DNA from: Struthio camelus
Lineage: Eukaryota > Chordata > Aves > Struthioniformes > Struthionidae
Direction: 5' to 3'
NCBI RefSeq assembly: GCF_040807025.1
Contig: NC_090942.1
Span: 201,864,747-201,928,746 of the forward strand
DNA: 64,000 bases
The notes beneath the pieces are model-generated. The model saw only the letters and a list, made by a program, of their open reading frames with translations. It was not told the origin of the DNA and ran no database searches. Numbering within the stretch: the stretch's first letter is position 1; the number at the start of each line of letters is the position of its first letter. Below are positions 46,901 to 60,938 of the stretch, in pieces. The translations under genes and the position numbers were made by a program.

Positions 46901-49900
46901 CAAGTTATAGGGTGAGGATTTGGCTCAAGAGAAGCCATGGAGCTGCCTTGCCCTCTCACCTCCTGTGGTGCTGGTATGCCCTGGGCTCCCAAAGCAGTCG
47001 TGCAACTTTTCCTCCAGTTCTGCAAATTTGGAATTAAAGAGCTGGAGAGGAGCTGCAGTGCTGCTCCAGAAGGTGGCAAGGGGAATTGGCAGCATGATGG
47101 AGGGCTGGGAGAGGAGATATTAAAGTCTTTCCTTAGTTGAAACCCCATAGTGGGGCGCCCTATACCTGCCGGGGGCAGAAGAAGGAGAGATGTGGGGGCT
47201 AACACCTCTTGGGCCTCTTGATATGCCTGCTCCTAGACCTCACTGCAGATACGCTTGAAACCAGGTGGCATTTCTGCAAATCTCTGGCCTGCTAATCACC
47301 ACAGACTTGATTTTCATGATTCTGATTGAGGAAACACCAGACTAGGAAGTAATACCAGTCTTTTGAGGACGTTTTACTTTTTTCCTCACTTCCAGCTTTC
47401 CACTTAGGTCGGTCATAGCAGTTATTCATTGCCGCCCACCACATAGCCAGAAAGTATCTATGCATGGAATCTGATGGGCCAGGTGTCATAAAGCAATATG
47501 GCACAATGGCTCTGGAAAAGGGGAGTGTAGGAACTGACGTGTTGGTTAAACTGGTAACCTACCTAATTAAGGAATCTGTTGTTGTTTACAGCTGCCGGTA
47601 GAGGAGATATTTTGCAAAGACATGTGAAGACACTGTTGTGCATGAATATGCAGTATCTATTTGCTAGAAGAGGAACCCTCTTAAGTTTATGAAGTTAGCG
47701 GTTTGTCTCTGTTTTGAGGATAATTATTTTTATCAGTTATTACCGTAGAGGAAATGATTCCCTTTTGCATAAACTTTCACTTTTAGTGAATCATTTGAGC
47801 TTCTTGGCTTCAACAATATCCTGTAGCCATGAGTGCCACACGTTAGTTATGTTTTTCTAAAAGAGTGAAAGAATCAAAAACCTTATGAGAACTGCTTGAA
47901 ACACTGGGGAAATTTTAGGTGATATGTAATCATTTTTTAATTAGGCAGACTCAGAAAGAAAGAAAAGTAAGAGCAGAAAAAAGTCCTGAGGTGTGTTATA
48001 TTGCCATGAGGTTATTTGAAATGGCCTCATTACTCATGGATGAGGATGGAACTCTCCATTCATTTTATCTTATCCTCGAATATGTGAAATAATAATATAA
48101 TCATCTGTAGGTTGCTGAGGTCACATTGTTTCTGAAAGCTTTAAATAACTGGCTAACTGTGTCTGCAAGCAACTTGTGAGTTTTGTAAACTGTTTTCGGT
48201 CTGGGTTTTTATTTGATTCAGCAGCTACTTTCCTTTTAGTGGTGCTAACCTCCTGTTTCAGGCTCTCAGGTTAGCTTTCAGGAACTTTGTAGTTCAGGAG
48301 CTTAGCTTAACTTGTCGTCACCGGACACCTTATTCCACTTTTAGGGTCTCAGCTTGAATCTCTCGCTCATTAAGGAGTCGTCTCTGGCAATCTGCTCCTT
48401 CTCCAGGTAGCCTGAGCATCTTGGCTCCATGCAGGGTAGCTAAAGAACTGAAAGCCTCCCCTCAGCCAAAGTCCAGGGAGTAACTCTTCTATGTTGGCCC
48501 CGAGCAGTTGTTTCTCCAGGTAAATTAAAGGCTGCAGCTCCTATGTTTCAGTCTCATGGGAAACTGTAAACATCAGAGTTCCATAAATGCAGCTTTGCAG
48601 TGTCATTTTTGTACCCTCCTCACCCCTTTGGACCGGTTGTTAGCTCCTGCTGTACTTGGCCACAATCAGTAAAGTATGAACCGGAAGGAGGGTGAGGAGG
48701 CGCAGATGCTCATGCTAGGCTACTCCACTGGCATGCCTACAAAGCCTTTCTGTAGACATTGTGCTGTTTTTTTGTGGAGGAAAGAACCTCACCTGCACAG
48801 TCTCCTCCCAGGAGAAAGGCTTCATGCTGCCAGAGGAATCAGTTAGCCAAATATCTGCAGGAATGGATCAATGCTTGGGGCAAAAGAGCTTTACAGGGGA
48901 AAAGTCAATCTGTTTTTAGGGATACAGATCTGAAGACAAAAGGGATCCCCAAGCCTTCAGACAACGAGCTCTGACTGGGGATCATACTAAACTAGTGCAG
49001 CTTCTCTCCTCCCCTGGGTAAGCTGCTGTGGCTTTTCGTTTCCATCCCGTTACTGGCATTTGCAGGCAGGAGGAGCCCTGTTGTAAGATGCATCTGGACG
49101 TCTCCATGGACTCTGAAGGCCCTGGCTGGACTAGAGCCGCCGCAGGTGACATGCTGTGCCAACACGTATTACTGGCACCACAGCCCCGATGATATTACAG
49201 TACGGGACAGATGGCTCTCAGGAAGGCATGGGGATTTGGGAAACTGAGTCCACGCTGGGGAAATGCCTTGTGGTGGAAAAGGCACTTACAGGACCAAAGG
49301 GCACCCACATTTCAGCTTATTTCTCCCATCTACCTGCTGCCTGACTCTGTGTGACCCCTTCACCTGTCCTTTTCCCCTACAAATCACACAGGCAGGGACA
49401 ATCTCATAGCACAGTGGCGTGGGGACACCCCATACCTGATCAAGATTTTATGGTGTTACTGCAGTAAGAGCGGTAACGTGGCGAGTCTTCCCACAAGGCA
49501 TAAATCTATCCCCTTGCAGTGCTGTAACCATTCTTCTTCCTAAGTTTCAGTTAACATTACTCGGGATGCACAATCACTATTGCAGTCTCTTTGGCTGCCC
49601 TGGATGTGCACCACAAAATGTCACTGCTGGAGTATGTTCTGGTCCAGCTGTTCGAGTGTGGGTGCAGGAGCGGAGCCTAACTCACAGCTGTTGCTTCTGC
49701 CAGAGCCTGCACTGGCTCCTAATGACCGTCCTCCTCTAGGAGGAGGTCTTCTTCATCAGGAGACCTTCATCAGCAGCAAGTCGTTAGCACGCTAGCATGC
49801 ATGACAGCTTCTTCACTCTTAGCTTCCTCTGCTAGAGCTGTGCAGTTTTAAAAGTGTGCCTCCACTGAAGATATACCACCATAGGAGGGTGTGCGCGTTC

Positions 49901-51608
49901 CCTAAGTGCTTCTGTTCTCGTGGTACCCAGACAGGGACTCTGGCCCTGCCCCTCCAAGGCGGACAAGAGCTTTGCAGCTGGCTTCAGCCTGGGAGAGGAT
50001 CAGACCTCTGCACAAAGTTTTCACACTCCCTTCAGTGTTGGAAAAACTACAGTGCTTACAATGCACAACTTTGACTTCTATACAATTTATAATTTCCATT
50101 AATTGCTTAAAGCGCTCTAATTTTTATACTGGTGTGAAAGGATCTTTGTTTACACTGATTGCGGAGGGTAATATTTCTAGCATCAGTAACCATGGCAATG
50201 AATTATTCTATTCTCAGGAACTATGCCAGCTGCACTAACGCCTTATAGTAGCACTCAAGCAGTTTGCTAATGAGAGACTTCTCGTTTATTGTAGGAGGAC
50301 ATTTTCCCTTGTCCACACATTAGCCTATAGTTTCTCAGAAGCACATTCTTTGTCAGTAATACTTGGAATAAAAATCCAGGCATATCTTGGTTACACAGCT
50401 GCTCCTCGTGTAAGGTTTTGATACTTTTTTCCGTTGAGATCCTATCATAAGATAGATTATTCAGGGAATATCTGAATAATCTTATGGTACAGTCTCTTTT
50501 TTTTTTTATTTCCACCTTCCACGAAAAGGACAAACTTACTTAGGATGCTATAGAGGTGCTATTTGTTACACAAAAAGGCACTACCCTACAAACCCATCTA
50601 CTCAGAGGTATGTGGCTTTTATCACTCGAGGAAGGAGTTTAATTATTTTAAAAGACTAATTTTATAAATAGTTTCATTTAAGAATCATTTTAAAAAAGAT
50701 ATTACTTTGTAAAAATATATATTACATCTAAGTGTTGAATTGCTTCACCACTGAAGTGTTGAAGTTGATTAAATTACTGTTCTCTCAGCTATATGTGAAC
50801 AGGATTACTATATTTGAAAAAAAATTGATTTATGTAAAACAAAATTTTTTTTTACCTATTTCACAATTTAAATGTTATTTAAAACATTTTAATAATAAAA
50901 GTTCCAAATGGATTTTTTTTTATCTTAGATGATTTTGGGAATGTTCAGTCGAAGAAGTTAGGTGATAGCTAAATTACAGTTGTCATCATTCTATGGATTG
51001 TGGTCTCAGAGCACAAAAAGATTCAGGTGGAATAAAGCATGCTCTCTTGTCTTCATAAAACCACTAACGACAATCCCAGGTTAATGAAACAAAATAGATA
51101 TCTCTAGGAAAGATTTTGGAGCAACTGTTGACTTACTCGTAAGAGTTTGGAATGGTTCTAGCATGAGACTTTCTGAAGACGCATTTCTTTGCCTTGTGGC
51201 TTAGATGAGAGAGGAAGGTGAACATGTCCAAATAAAAAGCACAGCACAAACCTTTTTTTTTTCACATGTCCCGGGGAAAATTGATCTATTTTCTATGGCT
51301 AGTGATCTGGTGCCCTAATTTGTGTACTCTGAAGTCAGCAGCTCAACGTGACCGACATCTGCCCGGAACCAGCTGTCATGTGGCTCTGCCCAGTGATTAG
51401 CCTCTCTCTGAACCTCCCCCCTTTCACCATGGATTTGTGCTCTGCTGCAGAAAAAATGCTCTGTCCATACCTCTCAACACAAAGCAAAGTCCAGCAATGG
51501 CAGTTGTCCCAACAAGTTTGGTTTGGGTTGAATAAAATGAGAAAAATTTCCCCAAATTACTGTTCTGTTCAGCCTAGGATAGTTCAGTTCTTTTGCAGCT
51601 CAGTAAAT

Positions 51609-51625
51609 CCCCCCCCCCCCCCCCC
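51609..51625 (+). repeat. Poly-C tract, 17 bases
   Basis: An uninterrupted run of 17 C followed by TTTTT. Long C homopolymers are error-prone in sequencing and their length should not be trusted. Confidence 0.95.
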
Positions 51626-52432
51626 TTTTTAGCACTTAAAAAAATAGGTCATTTTGAAATGAAAACAGCAATGAAAAGCCGTCGTAATTTTCCACAAGAT
51701 TGTCACAACTAAGCGGTTGACATTTTTCTTCCCAATATTTTTTCCCAGATAAGACAATTCCCCATGTTTAACTCAACTCATCAAGCTGTTTGGGTCTTCC
51801 TCTGTCCCCTGAAACTATATATATTCAGTTGGTGACAATTTGCTCCTCACTGGAAAGGTTTTCCCAGCACTAGTCTCCCTCCATCTCCTCCCCAGCGCTG
51901 GGAGCTGTGCAAACAGCTGAGGAAAGGGTTGGCTCTCCCACCGTGGGAACGCGGCCGCAGAGGTGCTCCCTTCCGACGCTGCTTGGCATGGCCAGCCGAG
52001 CCCAGCTCAAGGCAACTGAGCCCAGCTGGCATGGAGATGCGGTGAGGGGGTGGTGTTGCAGATGAATCAAATACCTGCCTGCCTGCAGGTTTTCCCTTGC
52101 ACATGTGAAGCATGGCAAAAAGCAGTGCTATCTCCTCTCCCTGCCTTCGGTGGAAGCTGAAACAAGATTTTCGCTCAGGACAATGGCATAGGGACGGGTT
52201 GTGCGCTTTTGTGCCCAGACTTGAGGAACCCTGATGAACTTGGAGACAAACTTGACGAACCCTACAGAAAATTGCCTAAAAGAGAAACCGCAGCTGACCT
52301 TGAGCCATTGACCTGATTTAAACCCCAGGCTCCCCAGCATTTGCTGCTATTTTAACTGCTAACTCAGATAGCTATCCCAGCTTAGGAACATTCTGTTTTT
52401 TGTGTTTTTTCTTTTCATTAAAGACATACTGA

Positions 52433-52516
52433 CAAAGAAAGAGATACAGAAAAGGAGAGGAAAAGCAGAAAAAAGAGAAAAGGGAAAAGAAAAAAAAGAG
52501 GGAAAGAAAAAGAGCT
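52433..52516 (+). repeat. Purine-rich low-complexity tract
   Basis: About 80 bases composed almost only of A and G with very few pyrimidines, including AGAGGAAAAG- and AAAAAAGAG-type runs. It is a simple-sequence tract. The Phe/Ser/Leu-rich frames on its opposite strand are artefacts of composition. Confidence 0.85.
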
Positions 52517-54211
52517 GCTTCATACAGCTCTTCCAGGTGGCAGACATCCAAACCCAGCACTCCCTAACAAAGGTGTAAATCTCAAATGCGCTTGTTAATG
52601 TCCGCGGAGCTACCCTTGATTTACACTGTGGGGTGAACAGTCTCTTGGCTGATGGAGTTGCTGTAGTAATGCAGGGCAGGCGTTCAGGGAACAGGGCAGT
52701 TGCATGAGAATTAAAAAATTAGACTGCCCTGAAGGAGTAGATTTATACAAATTCCTGCTGGGCTTTGGAGCTCATGATGGGACCAGTGTTTCTTTAGGGC
52801 TGCATAGTGCTCTTGCCATTACTCCTGAGAGAAAGTGAGCTGGGATTTTGGCCTCTCCCTTTGCCGGGAGATGCCCTTTGCTCTTCTGCCCCTTCCAGGT
52901 ATGGGGATGTGACTTGCACAAGGCTTCCAGGGAGGAGACTCGCACCACAGAGGGTTAAACTGCTGTAATTTCAGAGGTAATCTCGAGTTTGTCCTTTTTT
53001 GAAGGCTGCGCCGCTGCTCATTAGGAGCAATTAATCTCCAGTGCTGCGCTCTCCCATCAGCTTTCGCCACTGTCAGGTGCCAACTCATCCGTGAGGAAGC
53101 AGCCAGGCATCACACACTGACAGTTTTCTCTTCCGATGTCTCACTTTGTTCCTGCCCCTCTCAGGTGGGTTAGGCAAATAAGTGCGTGGACATAATATTT
53201 TAGTAACAATATAGTAAATCAATCATGTCTAAGCATGACGCAACATTTGCACAACATGGTGCACGTCTCAGAAATGAGACAGAACCAGCACAGCTTTTGC
53301 TGCCTCTGAATATCAGGCTTAAGCTTGACTTAGGTCTGGGTTTTTGAGAGCTATTAGCCATCCCCAGTGCCTGGTAGCTCTGCAATAGCTCTGTAGGTGA
53401 GCGCTGGAGAGGAGTAAGTGCACTGATTTGGGAAGTTCCTCGGATAATTCCTTTCCTTAATATCAGTGCCATTTATAAATGTTGTAAAACATTGCTGTAC
53501 CTCACCAGGGAGCCCTGTTTCTGGATAAAGGTTGCTCTCACCAGTATCTGTCATCACTGATACTGCAGGAAAAGGCTGCTCAACGAGATGAGGGGTATTT
53601 TCCAACACTTCAGTTGGGCCTCGGTTTAAACCTGTTTTCCCTATGGAGTCATGGTTGATGCAAAGAAACTTGAGTTAAGGGTTTCATCGCTGCTTTTACT
53701 ACAAAGGAGCTGAAGCACTGTCTGTCCGAGCAACTCACAACACGTGGGTGGCGCTTTGTAAGGCAATTGCCAGAAGCCATCTAACGTAGTAGGACTCAGT
53801 CTAATTTTTTTCTCTCTCATCGACTGATTAATCACCTGTAATGCAATCCCCAGTCAGGGATCATAAATGTCACCTGAGACATTACAGTCAGCTCTGCAGC
53901 AGATCTCAGTTCTTCTGAACACCATGGAAACCCCCCACAAAGCACGTGGGAGACCTTGAAAAATACCATCTGGAAAAGGCCAAATCTGTACACCCAAGAT
54001 CAAAAAAGTGATTGATATTATCGTGTAAAGACACCCCAATAAAACATCACACCATGCACCTGACCAGAGACCCAGGGAACTGCTGTGATACCCGCCACCG
54101 AATTTTCTCATTCTCATCAAACTAATGATGTGTTTTGTCACTTTCCCTAAAAAGTCCATTCACCAAGTTTGCCAGTTGTTGAAGAGCAATAGCTTTAAAG
54201 GTAAAGACTGC

Positions 54212-54225
54212 AAAAAAAAAAAAAA
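54212..54225 (+). repeat. Poly-A tract
   Basis: A run of about 14 A in the context CTGC(A)nGGTAATAGG. I see no SINE or LINE body directly upstream that would make it a retroelement tail. Confidence 0.85.
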
Positions 54226-57200
54226 AGGTAATAGGACCCTACAGTATGACAAGGACACTTTACTGACATTAAAAATCTGACCGGAGGTGGTCTGTAGAGA
54301 ACTGGTGCTTTGCCCAGGAGCTGCGCTGGAGTTCCCAGCCCCTGAAACCTGGGGAGGTGACTTTGCTGCTCCTGATATAACCACGTCTAGTATAACTACT
54401 TGGAGTGCTATCCCTTTACTCTGGAAGCATAAACAATACCTGCTCCCACACAACTCCTGCTTGTCCTGGATCAATGTGTCTACCATCTGTTTTTAAGCTA
54501 TTTTGTATTTCAAGTGCACTTTGGAGAGAATTTCAGATTATTCTTGAAATCCTGAGTAATCCCAGAGGATTACAGTGGGAGTTTCTAGTGCACTCTGCAT
54601 TGTGTCTGCTCTGCTCCCTGTGACACCGCCACTGCCGCGCTTTGCCAGGGCCTTTGTTAGTTGTCCGGATTTTTTCAGCTTTGAAACCATCCTTTTGCTG
54701 CCTCCTTCCTGCTGGCAGAGCCAGCAAAGTTCCCCTGGCTACTTGCTGCTGCCGTGCGGAGGAAACGTGCTCTGCCCTGCCAATCTGCCAGCGCCAGCCT
54801 CCAGTGCAGGAGATGCAGCTCTGCTCCTGCTTCTGTCTCCAGACAGAGGAAGAACAGCATGCAAGCTATTTTTTCTCCTACTTGTCAAAAGTAGAATAAA
54901 ATTCCCCACCTCTCATGTAAAACAATTTGAGGTTTCTCCGTGAAAGACACTAACATAAAATGAAGATATTCTGACTTGTGGTTGAAGTGTCCAATACTTC
55001 CAGGCACTGAAAGGGTTAATTGGTGAAGAGCATCTGCAGAGCGCAGTGCAGACTGTACCTATAACCTTGCAGGAGGTGCTGTGTGACTCTTTTTGGCAGT
55101 GCTTCCTTGCTCCCCTGGAGCTGGCTGGCAGCAGGAGCTGAACCCCAGGAGCTGAACCTCAGCAGCTAGCACAGCAGGAGGGGCAGCAGGGACAGGCAGA
55201 CCTACTTCTGCAAGCAAGCTGCTGTCTCCAGCGTTGTAAAGCTGGTCAGCTCCCCGATGAATGCGCTTAGTGGGGGCCTGGCGATGCTGGTGCCTTCTTC
55301 TACCGTTGCGAAAGCACAGAGATGTGCTCCGTATGCAGCGCCAAGGGGCTTATGCAGGGAAAAACTCTCATGGGAGTAGGAGGGAAGAAGAAGTTCAAAG
55401 GCTTGTTGAGTAGAGGCTGCAGAAAGAGGCTTGGTGGGGTATTAATAATAGATTTCACAGTGGGAAGAAAGTAAGAATTTTTGAATTTGGGAAAAAATTA
55501 GTATCTACTTAAACCATTTTCATTATGGAGTTCTGCCTGCTTGCTGGCTAAATTCCCACTCCCGCAGTTTGTATGACAGTAGCAATATCACACAGTGTCT
55601 TTTGTATTTAAGATCAGGAATTACTGTTTTCTCACAGTATTGACACAGGCCTGGGAAGAAGTCAAGTCTTCCAAGCTGAATCTTCACTCAATTGTTTGAA
55701 AATCAACCCAGCTGCCTATAGCTTCCACTTGCCGTCAAGGAGCAACCTGGAATGACTTGTGGCGCTCTCGAATTGTCCCTCGCGACGTGTGAGACTCATG
55801 GTCTGAAGTGGATGGAACCACCTGCCCAGGTGCTGCCTGGCTGCTTCTGCTTCGCAGGCCAAGCAGGGGAAGAGGTAACACAGGTGTTCAAAGGGGACTG
55901 AGGTAAGTCCCTAGTCCCCTACCCCAGATCAGCTCCCACCCCACGCTGGACTGCCTGCCACTGACCCCTCCGTGGTGGGAGCTGCCCCGCTGCAGGGGTT
56001 TGCAGAGGCGGCTGAGTGGTGGGCCATCAGTGGTGATGATCATTCCCCCCAGCTGCCTTGCAGGCCTGCAGCTTCTCCCTGACTTGGCACGTACCGGAGG
56101 GGAGCCTCCTTGCCATGCTGCAGGCAGCAGGCTGCCTTGCCGGGGATATGCCGTGGGAGCATGAGGCGGGAGCACGAGGAGGGGAGGCTGCTGGGCTGTG
56201 GGAAGACACAACTTTTTAGCTGTCCTCTGTTAGTAAGTCTGCCCAAGTGCTACCTCCCTCCAGGAAGAGTTGGCTTGAATCAGCAGGGTTTTGTTCAGTA
56301 TCAGTGGTAACACAAACACGACAGAATACAGCTCTCTGGGCTGTATTCCCCACCTTTGCCCTCCTTGGCTTGCGGTGGCGCAGATTTTATGCAGTGTCCA
56401 TGTTGTGTCAAGTTCTTCTCTGCACTTAGCTCATTTTTGTCGAGTTATTCCCTAGATCATCCTCTTCTTTAGCTGTCATGCTTTCATCTCTGTAGGCTTC
56501 TGACAAGTGCTGCATTTGTCTGGGACTTTTCTTTTGCATGTCAGGCTGCTGGGTGCTTTGGCTTTGGAGCACTGAACAGCCAGCACGGACCTGTGTGTGC
56601 AGACTACCCTGTCCCAGGGCGCAGGTGCTGTAGACTTGCCTGAAAAACAGAAAATCAGTGGAGAAATAGTGGCAGTCTAGCCATTATCTGTTGATTTCCA
56701 TTATAAAAAAGACTATAGGCCATCCCAGCATTTCGGTAACATAAACAATGCTCATACGTTACTCAAAGGCAGAAGACGGCCCAAGGCTGCTGGCGCAGGA
56801 GAGCCGGGGAAAGCCAAGAAAGTAGGATCCATCAAGTAAAGCGCCTTAACTTGATGTTTTGGGATATAATTCTCAGAGTTAAATTGCATGAATACAGATT
56901 TTACACTGAAATCCATGATTTCCTCAGAATTCTCTTCTTTTGTGCCTTCTGCATGTGAACTTTTGTTAGTCAATTGCTACACAGCATTTTACAGCGTTTC
57001 TTTTGTGCAGTGGTCCTTTCAGCTGTCATGCTCTAATCACATTCATCTGAGATGTATAGAGCATTTATTGTTTGGTTTGGGAGTTTTTTAATGAACGTTT
57101 CATTTAATATTCAGTCTCACTTGCCATTTGTCAGCAAGATCAACATCCTGTTGAATTTCACTCACAGCAACCTCAGTGCACCAGCTACTGGTCCACATCT

Positions 57201-59224
57201 TGTTTCACCAATGGCTGTAACCAGGCCACAAGACCGTCTGTGTCAGTAATGTGTAAAAGTGAAGACAAGAGAGGCCTAAATACAGACCATAATGGGAATT
57301 ATTCGCTTTTTCTTTTTCTTCTCTTCTCAGGCACTGACCCATTTTCACCCCATATCTCATCTCTAGTAAATGTCTAGAGCTCCATCTAAGGGTGTCCTGC
57401 CAAGGGAAAAAGAGAATTATGTTTGCTTCTCTTTCCTTGTTTATGCTGTATGAATGCCTAAAAGGTTTTTTCGTCTTTATCCAATAATATTTCTCTTGCT
57501 CTCTTTTTACAATAACTCCAGGGCTTTTCCTAATAGACTGATTGGATAACTGGAGTAATGTAGATCCATGTGAAAACTGCTCTGCTGAGAGGAGTAATGA
57601 TTTTTCATTAAGACTATTAATGTCCTTTGGGAATTTTTGTTCTGTTTCATTGCAACACCTACAAATATTTGGGGGAAAATGTATTTCTGTTAAGTGTTTG
57701 GAGACTTCTGCCCTTTCAGCTAAGAACTGGGGAACCACCATCTGAGACCCTCTGCAAATTCTTCAGTAAAAAAAAGGGGAAGCTAAAATTAGTTTTCAAC
57801 ATATAATTTTCCTTCAGAGCTATAGAAAGGAGCAACCTCAATCCTCTTAAGCCTTTTTTTTTAAAATATAAAAATAAAAGCAAGTGCAAAAGCGAAAGCC
57901 AATTTTTTTTTGTTTTTCTTGATAGGTTACTACTAACAGAGAGAGTATTTTTTGAAATCCCAGAGACTGGCCTGATTTGCAGTTTCTTCAAAGCACACAA
58001 ATAAAACCGTGTTGCTAAAGCTCAGCACGGAGACCGCCTTTCCTTCATTTATCTCAATTGGGACTGCCAGAGGGACAGAAGAAATATCACCAAACAAATC
58101 AGCTAGCAATGCTCCTTTCAAGAATACTTTATTACTCTGGAGCAGCAGTTGCAAATCCTATAAACGTCTTCCTGGGACTGCTAGTGTGTTGGCCATGATA
58201 GGAGCAATTTTTGTATGCAGACACTAACCTCCAGAAAAGCCTATTCTCTTTTTCTTTCCTTCTTAGCTTTTATCTTAATTTTTGTCTTTCCAATACACAT
58301 TTCTATTCTTAGTGCCTATGGTAGTGAGGCTCCCTAGCGTTCACTTTCTCTTCTGCACATTCCTGCCCATTATTTCTGTTGGGATTGAAGCTGTGTATAA
58401 AGCCCTAGCAAAGGTCTCCCCTTCTGCTACAGACACGGCAAATTGGCTATGTTTCTGCCATGCTACATCAGGGCTCCAGACTCACTTTTTGTTAGTCATT
58501 GTGGCGAGGTTGATAGCGCCAGGAGAGGCAGTTAGAATGGGTGAAACAGATAAATATTAAGTAAAGAAATAAACACCCCAGCTATAAACTCCCCTCGCAT
58601 ACATATTCCATTTTCTGCAGAGTTTGCCATCTAAAAATGAGACAAATGTATGCGTAGCGGGAGTGATGGGAAGGAGGAAGGAGGATAATTAGGGCACAGG
58701 TTATGTTACAGATTAATTTAGCAGTGTGTGTTTGTTTGTGAGTATTTCAGTACTTAGTTCCATCAGAAAAAAATCTCAAGTAGTTCTGGGAAACTGATCA
58801 AGTGTGATTACTTTTCCCAGCTTTTATCTCTAAGCCCACTTTTTTTTTTAATTAATTAATGAATCTCACTAACATATGAGCATCCCATGGTCTCTTCTCT
58901 CTACTGATCCTCTTGTGTTCCACTGCTAGGTACTTCCTTGAAGTTGAGTGCTGCCAGCCTAGGTGCCATCTCCACTCTGGGAATGATTCCCTTCAGCAAC
59001 GAATCTCTGCCCGCAGGGCCCAAGGATGCCTTGCTTCCTTGTCAGAGTAAGTTTTTATAGGGTGCCTATCAGTCGTTGTATTATCTGACCATCCATCTCG
59101 GTCATTCCCAGGGAAGAGATGGCTTTCAGTGGTATGGAGGTACGGTCAGGAAAGGAAGGATATGTTTTTCTGACTTCCATCATCAAAATATTTGGTGTTG
59201 GAAATCATAATGTCACAAGCTGTA

Positions 59225-59405
59225 TTGTATTTATCCTCAGCACCTCTCTGAGAGTACTGTGTTCTCATTTTGCAGCAGAGGAACTGAGGCACAGAGAGCC
59301 GCCAGAATAAGCTCAAGGATGCACAGGAGATTGCAGCAGAGTAGGGACTGAAACTTGTCTCTTAGTTCATAGGTTACTCCTCCAGCCACCAAATCATCCT
59401 CTCTC
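59225..59405 (-). repeat. MIR-like SINE, minus strand
   Basis: On the plus strand it reads TCTCATTTTGCAGCAGAGGA, ACTGAGGCACAGAGAG, AAGCTCAAGGATGCACAGGA, then GTAGGGACTGAAACTTGTCT. This is the classic reverse-complement MIR order: CCCATTTTACAGATGAGGAAACTGAGGC, then GCCCAAGGTCACACAG, then GGGATTCGAACCCAGG. Both the CORE and the B-box side are recognisable. Confidence 0.8.
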
Positions 59406-59649
59406 TCTGTTAGCTTTCTGTAAATCAGTGTTTACCATCCACACTTGGTCTATGGATTGAATCCATCATCCTTTGAAAGTGCATATATGATCTAAAATGA
59501 GGGGAGGGGGAAATAGAAATACTGTTTAATGTAATTCTTTGATGATCATCTTAAACCTCTTCAGACAGCTAGTTTAACACCAGTAAAATGCTGCAAGGTG
59601 CCAAATTGGAAAAAAAGAGATTTCCACTCTAAAGACCCAAATTTTGTGC

Positions 59650-59770
59650 TCGTTACAGAGCTTTTTCTGCTATGTAATGCTCAGAAGTCATTTAATATCT
59701 GTCTTCTTTATCCATAAAATGACAGTATTAGTACTCTCATCTGTCAAAGATTATGTATAAATATTTATTC
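59650..59770 (+). repeat. MIR-like SINE CORE, plus strand
   Basis: CAGAAGTCATTTAATATCTG, TCTTTATCCATAAAATGACA, then AGTATTAGTACTCTCATCTG match the order of the MIR CORE (AAGTCACTTAACCTCT, CCTCATCTGTAAAATGGGGATAATA, GTACCTACCTCAT). It lies about 250 bases from the minus-strand copy. Confidence 0.65.
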
Positions 59771-60898
59771 CTCCTAGGATGTGATGGAGGCCACATTCCC
59801 CTGCTTATAAGCAGTGCTACCACTTCAATCCTAACAATTGATCCAGGGCAGCAGCCTAGAAGAGCATTTCAGTAGATAATCACATTCTACTGATTTGCTC
59901 TCACTTAAATGTAAATACACACATAAGCATATTCCTGAATACGGGTTGCTACAAGGCATCAGATACTCAGTATCCAAATAATATTTTAGTGCTCTGAAGG
60001 GGCAGCTGATTTCAAGTAATCACAATAACTTCAAGATGAGTTATATTTTATGTACCTATTTATTCCGGGGCTGTTTTCCGGCAAACAGATTAAAAGCAAG
60101 CAGTCCCACGCTGTTTCCCCCATATACTTTGTATTTTCTTGGTTTGAAACCTTACTTGGTAAGTTTTCCATCACGATTGTCATTGGTCCATTAATTCTAA
60201 AAGCTCTAGGGTAAATTCTATCCATTTCTCTCTGCAGATTCACTGCATTTGATTTGTCCTCATTTACATAATCCATCTGTCTCCCCGACTGGAGAGCTGT
60301 GCACGGTCCTAGGTGCCAGAGAGCAGGGGCTTGGTGTGCTGCTCTGAAATAATGGAGAATAACCTTGCACAATTGCTGGCTCTTTTTTTCTTAGCGTCTG
60401 ATTAAGTCAGTGTGATTCTGTGCATGAGTCACGTAACGCACGCCTGCTTAACGCACGGCTTCACAGCGGTGGCGCCTGCTCCTGAGAGGTGATGGATGTC
60501 TGTAACGGAGTTACAGGCGCTCGGCTTTTCTCAGGATGTCATCAGTAGTAGTGTGGTGTTTCTTTGGTGTGACCAAATCACTCATAGCACTTGCTCTGTC
60601 CTGCCCACTGCAGATCTCTCAGATTTCTGGTGCTGCCAGGCAGAGAGCAGCCGTACCCGCCTGACACACGGGTGCTTGAGGGCGTCCTACACAGCACAGG
60701 CAAAGGCAGGGATGGGAGCTGAAAATTCTACCTTCACACAGCTTTTATTTTTCAGACGTAGATTAAACTCAGTGTGTTAGTAACAACATTTATTTTTTCA
60801 ATGACTTCCTCCCAAGATGCTAAAGAACGAAAACTTAGCAAATGAACATAATGCTGATACTATGGAGAATTAAAGGCATGTGTTGCTATTTGCAGGAG

Positions 60899-60938
60899 AC
60901 CACACACGCAAACACACACCCATGCACACACACACTCT
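60899..60938 (+). repeat. CA-rich imperfect microsatellite
   Basis: An imperfect (CA)n tract interrupted by CG, AA and CCCATG, ending in CACACACACTCTC. It is interrupted, so probably less variable than a pure array. Confidence 0.85.

Larger units (their letters stand above)
41501..59224. other. Gene-poor region, no gene recognised
   Basis: Nearly 18 kb without a recognisable exon. GC-richer patches at 46,250-47,250, 48,960-49,350, 49,560-50,030, 51,850-52,120, 54,570-54,870 and 55,750-56,230 hold overlapping open frames on both strands with no domain. AT-rich blocks at 44,450-45,000 and 50,600-50,950 are featureless. Low-complexity tracts are listed separately. The region may include regulatory DNA for AMER2 or a neighbouring gene. 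Confidence 0.5.

Noticed and set aside
52359-52560. Phe/Ser/Leu-rich minus-strand frames resembling membrane proteins
   Set aside because: They are the complement of a purine-rich low-complexity tract, so the hydrophobic composition is an artefact.
57205-57741. 178-codon minus-strand open frame
   Set aside because: No recognisable family, and the codon content resembles random AT-balanced DNA. I cannot support it as a gene without conservation or transcripts.
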